Below, piece after piece: positions 25,466 through 34,434 of a DNA stretch of 64,000 nt (position 1 is the first letter of the stretch; every line of letters starts with the position of its first letter). Below the pieces are notes generated by a model. The model saw only the letters and a program-made list of their open reading frames with translations. It was not told the origin of the DNA and did no database searches. The position numbers and the translations under genes are program-made. Source of the stretch: Bacteroides luhongzhouii (GTDB lineage: Bacteria > Bacteroidota > Bacteroidia > Bacteroidales > Bacteroidaceae); NCBI RefSeq assembly GCF_009193295.2, contig NZ_CP059973.1, positions 1,860,001 through 1,924,000 of the forward strand. Direction: 5' to 3'.

Positions 25466-27070
25466 ATGATTATGCTGAAAACAAAAATCAACACTATTTT
25501 ACTGTGTACTCTTTTTACATTGTTCTTCCCGCTATCAGCCGGAGCACAATACCGTAATCCTATTCTTTATGCTGACGTACCCGATATGTCGGTGTGTCGC
25601 GCAGGTGATTACTTTTACATGGTTTCCACTACTATGCACCTGATGCCGGGAGCGCCTATCATGCGTTCGCCGGACATGAAACATTGGGAAACTATCAGCT
25701 ACGTATTTCCTCGCATTGACGATGGCCCCCGTTATGATCTGCTCGAAGGCACTGCTTACGGGCAAGGACAATGGGCATCATCTATCCGCTATCATGACGG
25801 TAAATTCTATGTATGGTTTACAGCCAATGGCGCGCCCGGACGTGGGTTTGTCTATACTGCGACAGATCCGGCCGGTCCCTGGAAACTTCTTTCGCGTCCC
25901 CCGCATTTTCATGACGGTTCGCTTCTGTTTGATGATGACGGGCGGGTGTATCTCTTTCACAGTACAGGACAGCTTACGGAGTTGAAACCCGATTTGACCG
26001 ATGTACTTCCCGGTGGCATCAATCAGCAAATATTTGAACGGGATGCTGACGAACAAGGTCTGTTGGAAGGTAGTTCCGTCATCAAGCATAATGGGAAATA
26101 TTATTTGCTGATGATTTCTATGGATTGGAGTATTCCCGGCCGTCTGCGTCGTGAAGTGTGCTATCGTGCCGATAAGATAACCGGACCTTACGAAAAGCGT
26201 GTCATTCTTGAAACGGAGTTTGACGGGCATGGCGGTGTTGGTCAGGGATGCATCGTAGACGGGAAAAACGGAGAATGGTACGGACTCATTTTCCAAGATC
26301 GTGGTGGCGTAGGGCGTGTGCCGTGTCTCATGCCTTGTACATGGACGGAAGATGGTTGGCCTATGCTGGGAGACAAGGACGGGCACATTCCGAATGATAC
26401 CACTTTATCGTATATGTCAATGGATGGTATCTGCGGTTCGGATGATTTTTCCGCTTCCGGGCTTTCCCTCTATTGGCAGTGGAATCATAACCCCGTCGAT
26501 CAGGCATGGAGTCTTACCGACCGTCCCGGATTTCTGCGTTTGAAAACCTCTCGTGTGGTAGATAACCTGTTTGTTGCTCCCAATACGTTGACTCAACGTA
26601 TGGTAGGACCGAAATGCATGGGCACTGTCAGTCTCTCTCTGGGGGGGATGAAAGATGGTGACCGTGCAGGATTATCGGCTTTTAATGGTGACAGCGGTGT
26701 GCTTACGATTGAAAAGAACGGAAATAAACTGTCTCTTGTGATGAGTGAACAGAAAAGTGTGTTTGAGAAAACGAAGCGTGCCATTAGCCGTGTGGATATG
26801 ACCGAACAAGCCCGTATACCTCTTAACAAAGAGCTTGTCTACTTGCGTGTGGAAGGTGACTTTACCAATGGACGGGATGAGGCTCGTTTTTCTTATAGTC
26901 TTGATGGGAAAACATGGCTACCTGTCGGTCTGCCTATTAAGATGAAATTTGACTACACCCGTATGTTCATGGGCAGTAAGTTTGCCATATTTAACTATGC
27001 TACACGTTCCGTGGGCGGTTATGTGGATGTGGACTCTTTTGATTATTCGTTCTGTGATGCGTCAATGTAA
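25466..27070 (+). CDS. GH43 glycoside hydrolase (subfamily 12-like, probable alpha-L-arabinofuranosidase)
   Basis: A 534-residue exported enzyme (signal peptide ending SAGA). The five-bladed propeller carries the three GH43 acids: Asp40 in ILYADVPDMSV, Asp150 in FHDGSLLFDDDG and Glu201 in LLEGSSVIKHNG. Residues about 340-534 form a beta-sandwich C-terminal domain (FSYSLDGKTWLPVG). Sequence style fits GH43 subfamily 12, which in xylan PULs removes arabinose side chains; beta-xylosidase activity is the alternative. It has its own four-site promoter and a 72-nt leader, and the next gene also has a promoter, so it may be expressed alone. The ATG at 25472 is a possible alternative start. Confidence 0.88.
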   Translation: MIMLKTKINTILLCTLFTLFFPLSAGAQYRNPILYADVPDMSVCRAGDYFYMVSTTMHLMPGAPIMRSPDMKHWETISYVFPRIDDGPRYDLLEGTAYGQGQWASSIRYHDGKFYVWFTANGAPGRGFVYTATDPAGPWKLLSRPPHFHDGSLLFDDDGRVYLFHSTGQLTELKPDLTDVLPGGINQQIFERDADEQGLLEGSSVIKHNGKYYLLMISMDWSIPGRLRREVCYRADKITGPYEKRVILETEFDGHGGVGQGCIVDGKNGEWYGLIFQDRGGVGRVPCLMPCTWTEDGWPMLGDKDGHIPNDTTLSYMSMDGICGSDDFSASGLSLYWQWNHNPVDQAWSLTDRPGFLRLKTSRVVDNLFVAPNTLTQRMVGPKCMGTVSLSLGGMKDGDRAGLSAFNGDSGVLTIEKNGNKLSLVMSEQKSVFEKTKRAISRVDMTEQARIPLNKELVYLRVEGDFTNGRDEARFSYSLDGKTWLPVGLPIKMKFDYTRMFMGSKFAIFNYATRSVGGYVDVDSFDYSFCDASM

Positions 27071-27131
27071 CACACAAATATGTATTTGTAACCAATGAAA
27101 CATTGTTTTATTAGGAAATAGGCTATTTTTG
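27065..27131 (+). promoter_or_regulatory. HTCS-type operator pair and promoter of the GH3 gene
   Basis: ATGTAACAC (27065-27073) and TTGTAACCA (27086-27094) are 21 bp apart, and the -7 box TATTTTTG (27124-27131) follows after 29 bp. The first site overlaps the stop codon of the preceding GH43 gene (27068-27070). The sites are weaker than those at 25278. Confidence 0.6.
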
Positions 27132-27166
27132 TTTCCAAATTAATCATAACTAATAAGTATAATATT

Positions 27167-29752
27167 ATGAAAAGAGGTTGGATACCGATTATGGGTGTTT
27201 GTTTGGTGTTATCGTTTTCGGCATGTAAGCAATTGCTGCCTTACCAGGACACTTCTTTAACGGCGGAACAACGGGCGGAGGATTTGTTGCCCCGGTTGAC
27301 TTTGGAAGAAAAAGTATCAATCATGCAAAATGCGTCACCTGCTATCCCCCGACTGGGAATTAAAGAATATGAGTGGTGGAATGAGGCGTTGCACGGTGTG
27401 GGACGTGCCGGATTGGCTACTGTTTTTCCCCAGTCTATCGGTATGGGAGCTTCTTTTAATGATTCATTATTATATGAAGTGTTCAATGCCACTTCCGATG
27501 AGGCTCGCGTAAAATCGCGTATTTTCGGTGAAAGCGGCGTGCTGAAACGCTATCAGGGATTAACATTCTGGACACCGAATGTCAATATATTCCGTGACCC
27601 TCGTTGGGGACGTGGTCAAGAAACATATGGGGAAGACCCTTATTTGACAGGACAAATGGGAATGGCTGTAGTCCGTGGCTTGCAAGGACCGGAAGATGCC
27701 GGATATGATAAGCTGCACGCATGTGCCAAGCACTTTGCCGTTCATTCAGGACCGGAGTGGAACCGGCATAGTTTTGATGCGGAGAATATAAATCCCCGGG
27801 ATTTATGGGAAACCTATCTGCCTGCTTTTAAAGATTTGGTACAGAAAGCGCATGTAAAGGAAGTGATGTGTGCCTACAATCGTTTTGAGGGAGAGCCTTG
27901 TTGTGGCAGTAATCGCCTGTTGATGCAAATATTGCGGGATGAATGGGGATACAAAGGCATTGTAGTCTCTGACTGTGGAGCGATTTCCGATTTCTATAGA
28001 CCGGGAACGCATGGGACTCACCCGGACAAGGAACACGCTTCGGCCGCTGCTGTGCGGGCAGGCACAGACCTTGAATGTGGAAGTGAATATGCTTCACTGG
28101 CGGATGCTGTAAAAGCCGGTTTGATTGACGAAAAAGAAATAGATATTTCATTGAAACGTTTGTTGACAGCACGTTTTGAACTGGGAGAAATGGACGACCA
28201 ACCGGCTTGGTCGGAAATTCCAGCCTCTGTGTTGAATAGTAAGGAACATCAGGCATTGGCTTTGCGTATGGCCCGTGAATCATTGGTGCTCTTGCAGAAT
28301 AAAAACAACATCCTGCCTCTGAATACCCATCTGAAAGTAGCCGTTATGGGACCTAATGCCAATGACTCCGTGATGCAGTGGGGAAATTATAACGGAATTC
28401 CGGCACATACGGTTACCTTATTGGAAGCTGTCCGTGCCAAACTACCGGAAGGACAAATCATATACGAACCGGGTTGTGACCGTGTGGACGGAAAGACACT
28501 CCAAAGCCTGTTTGATGAATGTAGCATAAATGGTAAACCCGGTTTCTTGGCAGAATATTGGAATAATCGTGATCGTGAAGGGGAAGTGGCTGCTACTGAC
28601 CAGATTTCCACTCCGTTCCATTTTGCAACAACAGGGGCTACTACATTTGCGCCCGGTGTGGAAATTACTAATTTCTCGGCTCGTTATGAATCTGTCTTTC
28701 GTCCTTCGCAGTCCGGTGATGTTGCTTTCCGTTTCCAACTGGATGGTGAAGTGACTCTTATTATAAATGGTGAGCAAGTGGCCCAGAAAATATATGTTAA
28801 GAATCCGACGAACCTCTATACGTTACAGGCGAAAGCTGGAAAAGAGTATCATATCGAGATTTTATTCAAACAACGGAATGAAAGGGCTACACTTGATTTT
28901 GATCTGGGCAAAGAGGTCGGGATCGACTTGAACCTTGCAGTGAAGAAAGTAATGGATGCTGATGTGATTCTTTTTGCAGGTGGAATTTCTCCAAGTCTGG
29001 AAGGTGAGGAAATGCCGGTAGAAGTTCCCGGATTTAAGGGTGGTGACCGTACGGATATTGAACTTCCGGACGTTCAACGTGATTTGTTGAAAGCTTTGAA
29101 GAAGGCTGGTAAAAAGGTTGTCTTTATCAATTATTCCGGTTCAGCTATCGGACTAGTGCCCGAAACGACTACTTGTGAAGCGATTCTGCAGGCATGGTAT
29201 CCGGGACAGGCGGGTGGTACAGCTATCGTTGATGCTCTTTGGGGAGAGTATAATCCCGGTGGACGCCTGCCGGTCACTTTCTATAAGGATGTGAATCAAT
29301 TGCCGGACTTTGAAGACTATTCCATGAAGGGGCGTACCTATCGATATATGCAACAGCAACCACTTTTCCCATTCGGTCATGGGTTGAGTTATACTACGTT
29401 TACTTATGGTGAGGCTGATCTAAGTAAGAATACGATTGGAAATGGAGAAACTGTTATGTTGACTGTTCCGGTGAGTAATGTAGGGCAGCGAGACGGGGAT
29501 GAAGTGGTTCAGGTTTATCTGCGATCTCCGGCAGATAAAGACGGTCCCCGTTATACCTTGCGTGCTTTCAAGCGTGTCCACATTCCTGCCGGGCAAACTA
29601 AATCAGTAACCATTCCTCTTACACATGAGAGTTTCGAATGGTTTGATGAGGCGACTAATACCATGCATCCGGTGACAGGTACTTATGAATTACTGTATGG
29701 AGGAACTTCTGATAGAAATAAGTTGAAAACGATTGTAATGAACGTACAGTAA
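27167..29752 (+). CDS. GH3 glycoside hydrolase with PA14 domain, lipoprotein (probable xylan beta-xylosidase)
   Basis: An 861-residue lipoprotein (LSFSAC). The N-terminal barrel has EWWNEALHGVGRAG, common in GH3 beta-xylosidases, and the nucleophile Asp269 in VVSDCGAISD. The second domain (about residues 365-700) is interrupted by a PA14-type beta-barrel at about 450-590 (FLAEYWNNRDREG to LDFDLGKEV), often linked to glycan binding or chain-length selection. A fibronectin-III-like domain ends the protein. It probably releases xylose from the non-reducing end of xylo-oligosaccharides in the periplasm or at the cell surface. It has a promoter at 27124-27131 and is followed by hairpins from 29824, suggesting a single-gene transcript. 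Confidence 0.92.
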   Translation: MKRGWIPIMGVCLVLSFSACKQLLPYQDTSLTAEQRAEDLLPRLTLEEKVSIMQNASPAIPRLGIKEYEWWNEALHGVGRAGLATVFPQSIGMGASFNDSLLYEVFNATSDEARVKSRIFGESGVLKRYQGLTFWTPNVNIFRDPRWGRGQETYGEDPYLTGQMGMAVVRGLQGPEDAGYDKLHACAKHFAVHSGPEWNRHSFDAENINPRDLWETYLPAFKDLVQKAHVKEVMCAYNRFEGEPCCGSNRLLMQILRDEWGYKGIVVSDCGAISDFYRPGTHGTHPDKEHASAAAVRAGTDLECGSEYASLADAVKAGLIDEKEIDISLKRLLTARFELGEMDDQPAWSEIPASVLNSKEHQALALRMARESLVLLQNKNNILPLNTHLKVAVMGPNANDSVMQWGNYNGIPAHTVTLLEAVRAKLPEGQIIYEPGCDRVDGKTLQSLFDECSINGKPGFLAEYWNNRDREGEVAATDQISTPFHFATTGATTFAPGVEITNFSARYESVFRPSQSGDVAFRFQLDGEVTLIINGEQVAQKIYVKNPTNLYTLQAKAGKEYHIEILFKQRNERATLDFDLGKEVGIDLNLAVKKVMDADVILFAGGISPSLEGEEMPVEVPGFKGGDRTDIELPDVQRDLLKALKKAGKKVVFINYSGSAIGLVPETTTCEAILQAWYPGQAGGTAIVDALWGEYNPGGRLPVTFYKDVNQLPDFEDYSMKGRTYRYMQQQPLFPFGHGLSYTTFTYGEADLSKNTIGNGETVMLTVPVSNVGQRDGDEVVQVYLRSPADKDGPRYTLRAFKRVHIPAGQTKSVTIPLTHESFEWFDEATNTMHPVTGTYELLYGGTSDRNKLKTIVMNVQ

Positions 29753-29823
29753 TACCGCTTTGGAATTTTGTTTATTTTTACAGATAGACAATCCGGATTT
29801 ATTTATTGAATGAATAAAGAAAG

Positions 29824-29857
29824 AACGACCTTGTTCCTTTAAAAGGAACGGGTCGTT
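29824..29857 (+). terminator. Hairpin downstream of GH3 (first of a tandem pair)
   Basis: AACGACC (29824-29830) pairs with GGTCGTT (29851-29857) around a nested stem GTTCC/GGAAC, followed by TCTTTT. It lies 71 bp after the GH3 stop codon. The inner part, GTTCCTTTAAAAGGAAC, is itself nearly palindromic. Confidence 0.65.
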
Positions 29858-29910
29858 TCTTTTAAACCAAGCCCCCGTTTCTTTTAAACCAACGGGGGCT
29901 TTCTTTTAAA
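29854..29910 (+). repeat. 22-bp-period repeat containing a second G+C-rich hairpin
   Basis: TTTCTTTTAAA begins at 29856, 29878 and 29900, exactly 22 bp apart, and CGTTTCTTTTAAACCAA is repeated exactly at 29854 and 29876. The spacers are arranged so that AGCCCCCGTT (29870-29879) pairs with AACGGGGGCT (29891-29900), a 10-bp stem followed by TTCTTTT. It would work as a second terminator, but the repeat structure looks more like a mobile or expandable intergenic element. From 29911 to 30026 I see only A+T-rich sequence and no gene. Confidence 0.7.
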
Positions 29911-30026
29911 GGAAAATGAATATTTGCTAATGCTTGATATTCAGTCTTTTACATGATGGAGATAAAAGTGCTGAAATAATAGGTAATGTAGTCATTTATC
30001 TTACCATTTTTCTGTTTTGGGGCTTT

Positions 30027-30135
30027 TTGTTACATCAGAAAAGAATCATGTTACATGTCTGTGATAAATGTAACCTGTATATAGATGCCTGTATCATGAT
30101 TGTACATATATGATAAAACCGAATCGATACATTTG
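30027..30135 (+). promoter_or_regulatory. HTCS-type operator array and promoter of the GH43-GH31-GH97-GH43 operon
   Basis: Four sites are visible: TTGTTACAT (30027-30035) and ATGTTACAT (30048-30056) in reverse orientation, then ATGTAACCT (30068-30076) and CTGTATCAT (30089-30097). Spacings are 21, 20 and 21 bp. The -7 box TACATTTG (30128-30135) follows after exactly 30 bp, as at the 25278 array. Because ATGTWACAT is nearly palindromic, orientation may matter little. Confidence 0.72.
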
Positions 30136-30183
30136 CAAACACTACTATGGAACAGAAAATTATAGAAAATAAAAAGTGATAAT

Positions 30184-31911
30184 ATGAGAACATTAAGATT
30201 GATTTTGTCGGGCTGGCAATCCGTGGGGCTTGTCGTATTTATTATGTTGTTTTTTAATATGGAGGTGAGTGGTAAGGGTAAAATAACGAAAAATGCTCCT
30301 GTCTTTACGCAATTTATTTATCAGGGGGAGGATGCTATTTATCAAAACAATCCTTTAAAGCCGGGTGAGTTCTATAATCCTATTTTGCAGGGTTGCTATC
30401 CCGATCCGAGTATAACACGGAAAGGGAATGATTATTATTTGGTGTGCTCATCTTTTGCCATGTTTCCCGGGGTACCTATTTTCCATTCTAATGATCTGGT
30501 CAACTGGAAACAAATCGGTCATGTGCTGGACAGAACGTCACAATTAAAGGTTGAAGATTGTGGTATTAGTGCAGGTGTATATGCTCCTGCTATAAGATAT
30601 AATCCCAATAATGATACGTTTTATATGATAACCACTCAATTTTCAGGTGGCTTTGGAAATATGGTGGTAAAGACAAAGAATCCGGAGAATGGCTGGAGTG
30701 ATCCGATCAAACTACAATTTGAAGGCATTGATCCTTCTCTTTTCTTTGATGATAATGGCAAGGCATACGTGGTACATAATGATGCTCCTGCTAAAGCAAA
30801 CGAGCGTTACTCGGGACACCGTGTCATAAAAATATGGGATTATGATGTGGAGAATGATAAAGTGGTTCCGGGAACGGACCGGATCATAGTAAACGGTGGC
30901 GTCAATATAGAAGAAAAGCCGATATGGATTGAAGCTCCTCATATCTATAAGAAAGATGGACGTTATTATTTAATGTGTGCCGAAGGAGGAACCGGAGGCT
31001 GGCATAGCGAAGTCATTTTTGTAAGTGATCATCCGAAAGGACCTTATCTCCCGGCAAATAATAATCCTATTTTAACTCAACGTTATTTTCCTGCAAACCG
31101 GGCGGATAAAGTAGACTGGGCCGGTCATGCAGACTTAGTGGAGGGACCCGATGGAAAATATTATGGTGTATTTTTAGGAATACGCCCCAATGAGAAGAAC
31201 AGAGTGAATACCGGACGCGAAACTTTTATTCTTCCGGTGGACTGGAGCGGAACATTTCCCGTTTTCGAGAATGGGCTTATCCCTATGAAACCTACATTGA
31301 AGATGCCTTCGGGAGTTGAGAACCAAACAGGGAAAAACGGTTATTTGCCTAGTGGCAACTTTGTCTTTAAGGATGATTTCTCCGATAAGACATTAGACTT
31401 TAGATGGATCGGTCTTAGAGGTCCTCGTGAAGATTTCGTTGATATGACCGATAAAGGGTTGCGGATCATCCCTTTTACCTCAAATATCAATGAAGTGAAA
31501 CCTACTTCTACTTTGTTCTACCGTCAGCAGCATAATCAATTTACAGCGGCAGCGACCATGGAGTACAAACCGAAAAACGAGAAAGATTTTGCCGGTATAA
31601 CATGTTATCAAAATGAAAGATATCACTATGTTTTCGGTATCACTAAAAAGGGAAAAGACTATTATCTGATACTGCAAAGAACTGAAAAAGGTCAAACAAG
31701 TGTTCTAGGAGAGGTAAAGATAGAGGTAGAGAGACCTGTGACACTGCAAGTAACAGCCAATGGAGATCATTATCGTTTTAATTATTCGACTGATGGAAAG
31801 AGTTTTATAAATTTAGGAGGAACCGTTTCCGGTGATATTCTTTCTACAAACGTAGCAGAGGGATTTACAGGAGCAATGATTGGCTTGTATGCAACATCAG
31901 CTGGTAATTAA
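30184..31911 (+). CDS. GH43 glycoside hydrolase with C-terminal beta-sandwich (probable beta-xylosidase/arabinofuranosidase)
   Basis: A 575-residue exported enzyme with a hydrophobic N-terminus (about residues 13-25). Catalytic acids are Asp74 in CYPDPSI, Asp183 in GIDPSLFF and Glu250 in WIEAPHIY. From about residue 375 a concanavalin-like domain of the GH43 C-terminal type follows (FKDDFSDKTLDFRWIGLRGP). It is a paralogue of the GH43 gene at 37946, sharing phrases such as PGVPIFHS(N/K)DLVNWKQIGHVL. Sequence style suggests GH43 subfamily 1; xylosidase or arabinofuranosidase activity on xylo-oligosaccharides is likely. It is the first gene of a four-gene operon. Confidence 0.88.
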   Translation: MRTLRLILSGWQSVGLVVFIMLFFNMEVSGKGKITKNAPVFTQFIYQGEDAIYQNNPLKPGEFYNPILQGCYPDPSITRKGNDYYLVCSSFAMFPGVPIFHSNDLVNWKQIGHVLDRTSQLKVEDCGISAGVYAPAIRYNPNNDTFYMITTQFSGGFGNMVVKTKNPENGWSDPIKLQFEGIDPSLFFDDNGKAYVVHNDAPAKANERYSGHRVIKIWDYDVENDKVVPGTDRIIVNGGVNIEEKPIWIEAPHIYKKDGRYYLMCAEGGTGGWHSEVIFVSDHPKGPYLPANNNPILTQRYFPANRADKVDWAGHADLVEGPDGKYYGVFLGIRPNEKNRVNTGRETFILPVDWSGTFPVFENGLIPMKPTLKMPSGVENQTGKNGYLPSGNFVFKDDFSDKTLDFRWIGLRGPREDFVDMTDKGLRIIPFTSNINEVKPTSTLFYRQQHNQFTAAATMEYKPKNEKDFAGITCYQNERYHYVFGITKKGKDYYLILQRTEKGQTSVLGEVKIEVERPVTLQVTANGDHYRFNYSTDGKSFINLGGTVSGDILSTNVAEGFTGAMIGLYATSAGN

Positions 31912-31936
31912 TTAGAAACCTTGTCATTCTATAATT

Positions 31937-34381
31937 ATGAAAATACATCATCTATTTTGGGGCATATGTTTATGCTTCAACACAAATATTTTATTCGCAC
32001 AAAACTATCAGAAAACATCGTCCGGTATCAAGACTACTGTGAATGCAGTGGATATAGAAGTACAATTCTTTGCGCCTGCTGTGGCGAGAGTAATAAAGTC
32101 TCCGGAAGGTGTTGCCTATGAAAAACAGAGTCTTTCTGTAATTGCCAAACCTGAAAAGGTGAGTTTCAAAGCTGACATACAAGATAATAAGATTGTATTG
32201 AACACCAGCGAACTAAGTGTCAGTGTGGACGCCGGGACGGGAATTGTTTCTTATTTCTCAAAGGATGGCAAGTCGTTATTGGTAGAGAAATCCGGTATGC
32301 AGTTTATCGATTTCGATGATGCAGGGACAAAAACTTATCAGGTTTATCAACCTTTTGTATTAGATAAGGAGGAAGCCATCTATGGTTTGGGGCAATTGCA
32401 AAATGGAAAGATGATTCAGCGGAACATGACTAAAAATCTGATACAGGGAAATGTTGAAGATGTGTCACCTTTCTTCCAGTCTACTAAAGGATATGGTGTG
32501 TTTTGGGATAACTATTCGCCGACTCTTTTTACAGATAACGAAACTGAAACATCTTTCCGCTCTGAAGTAGGTGACTGTGTGGACTATTATTTCATGTATG
32601 GGAAGAATGCCGATGGTGTAATAGCACAGGTACGCAGCTTGACCGGACAAGCACCGATGTTTCCTTTATGGACTTATGGTTACTGGCAAAGTAAAGAAAG
32701 ATATAAGAGCCAGGAGGAAGTGGTAGACGTTGTTCGTAAATATCGTGAATTGGGTATTCCCTTGGATGGCATTATTCAGGACTGGCAATATTGGGGGCAT
32801 AACTATTTGTGGAATGCGATGGATTTTCAGAATCCGGCTTTCAATAATCCTCAAAAGATGATTGAGGATGTCCATGCGATGAACGCACACATGGCTATAT
32901 CTATCTGGTCGTCATTCGGACCGATGACCAAACCTTATAGAGAATTGGACAAAAAAGGGATGTTGTTTAGCTTCACTACCTGGCCGCAATCGGGATTGGA
33001 GTCATGGCCCCCCAACATGGAATATCCTTCCGGTGTAAGGGTGTATGATGCTTACAATCCCGAAGCGCGTGATATTTATTGGAAATATCTGAATGATGGA
33101 ATTTTCAAGTTGGGAATGGATGCCTGGTGGATGGACTCTACCGAACCCGATCATTTGGACTGGAAGCCGGAGGATATGGATACCAAAACCTATTTGGGCT
33201 CGTTCCGTAAGGTGCGCAATGCTTATCCGTTGATGACTGTCGGAGGGGTTTACGACCATCAGCGTGCAGTGACTTCGGACAAACGTGTGTTTATTTTAAC
33301 CCGTTCCGGATTCTTGGGGCAGCAACGTTATGGTGCAAATGTATGGAGTGGTGATGTCGCTTCCACCTGGGAGAGTTTTAGAAATCAGATTCCTGCCGGA
33401 TTAAACTTTTCTTTGTGTGGTATGCCTCACTGGAATAGTGATATTGGTGGCTTTTTTGCAGGACATTATAATAAAAGCTGGAATGATGATAGTGCTTCGA
33501 AAAATCCATTGTATCAGGAGCTTTATGTGCGTTGGTTGCAGTTTGGAACGTTCAATCCGATGATGCGTTCGCACGGGACGGATGTTTATAGGGAAATCTA
33601 TAAGTTCGGAAAGAAGGGTGAGCCTGTATATGATGCTATCGAGAAGATGATAGGTTTACGTTACTCTCTGTTGCCTTATATTTATTCTACTTCTAGGGAG
33701 GTGAGCAATCGCCAATCGAGTTTTATGCGCGCTTTGATGATGGATTTTGTAGATGACAGAAAGGTGTGGGATATCAATGACGAATATATGTTTGGAAAAT
33801 CGCTCCTTGTGGCTCCGATTGCTCATGCACAATATACACCGGAAGCTGTGGTAAAAGTCTCCGAAGAAGAAGGATGGAACAGAGATGGGGCGAAAAAAAC
33901 AAAAACTGACGCTGTTGTGGATTTCATGGAAACGAAATCTACCAAAATATACTTACCGGCAGGAACGCTATGGTATGACTTCTGGACGAACGAGAAACAC
34001 GAAGGCGGAAAGGAAATTACCAAAGAGACTACACTGGATGTTATTCCATTGTATGTAAAAGCGGGTAGTATTATTCCTGTCGGTCCACAAGTTCAGTATG
34101 CAACTGAAAAACCGTGGGATCATCTTGAATTGAAGGTGTATGCGGGTGCGAATGGAAACTTCATTTTATATGAAGATGAATTTGATAATTACAATTACGA
34201 AAAAGGAGCTTATACGGAAATTCCAATCTCTTGGAATAATGCATCTCGTAAATTGACGATAGGGGCAAGAAAAGGTGCGTATGAGGGAATGTTGAAGAAC
34301 CGTAAGTTTACTGTAACTCTTCAGGACGGGACTCAAAAAAACGTCGATTATAATGGGAAGGCAATTTCTGTAAAGTTTTGA
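31937..34381 (+). CDS. GH31 alpha-glycosidase (probable alpha-xylosidase/alpha-glucosidase)
   Basis: An 814-residue exported enzyme (signal peptide ending NILFAQ). Residues about 20-215 form the N-terminal beta-sandwich and the barrel follows (IIQDWQYWGHNYLWN). The nucleophile is Asp400 in WWMDSTEPDH and the probable acid/base is Asp473 in WSGDVASTW. The last 180 residues are beta-sheet domains (YLPAGTLWYDFWT). GH31 enzymes release alpha-linked glucose, xylose or galactose; one sits at the same relative position in the large B. ovatus xylan PUL, from memory. It starts 25 bp after the GH43 gene. Confidence 0.9.
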   Translation: MKIHHLFWGICLCFNTNILFAQNYQKTSSGIKTTVNAVDIEVQFFAPAVARVIKSPEGVAYEKQSLSVIAKPEKVSFKADIQDNKIVLNTSELSVSVDAGTGIVSYFSKDGKSLLVEKSGMQFIDFDDAGTKTYQVYQPFVLDKEEAIYGLGQLQNGKMIQRNMTKNLIQGNVEDVSPFFQSTKGYGVFWDNYSPTLFTDNETETSFRSEVGDCVDYYFMYGKNADGVIAQVRSLTGQAPMFPLWTYGYWQSKERYKSQEEVVDVVRKYRELGIPLDGIIQDWQYWGHNYLWNAMDFQNPAFNNPQKMIEDVHAMNAHMAISIWSSFGPMTKPYRELDKKGMLFSFTTWPQSGLESWPPNMEYPSGVRVYDAYNPEARDIYWKYLNDGIFKLGMDAWWMDSTEPDHLDWKPEDMDTKTYLGSFRKVRNAYPLMTVGGVYDHQRAVTSDKRVFILTRSGFLGQQRYGANVWSGDVASTWESFRNQIPAGLNFSLCGMPHWNSDIGGFFAGHYNKSWNDDSASKNPLYQELYVRWLQFGTFNPMMRSHGTDVYREIYKFGKKGEPVYDAIEKMIGLRYSLLPYIYSTSREVSNRQSSFMRALMMDFVDDRKVWDINDEYMFGKSLLVAPIAHAQYTPEAVVKVSEEEGWNRDGAKKTKTDAVVDFMETKSTKIYLPAGTLWYDFWTNEKHEGGKEITKETTLDVIPLYVKAGSIIPVGPQVQYATEKPWDHLELKVYAGANGNFILYEDEFDNYNYEKGAYTEIPISWNNASRKLTIGARKGAYEGMLKNRKFTVTLQDGTQKNVDYNGKAISVKF

Positions 34382-34434
34382 TTGTAATAGAATGTGTGAT
34401 TATGTCAGTAGAAAAGAATCTAAAAAGTAGAAAT

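Noticed and set aside
29911..30026. A small gene or RNA in the gap before the 30184 operon
   Set aside because: Only A+T-rich sequence with stops in all frames and no stable fold apart from the hairpins already listed.
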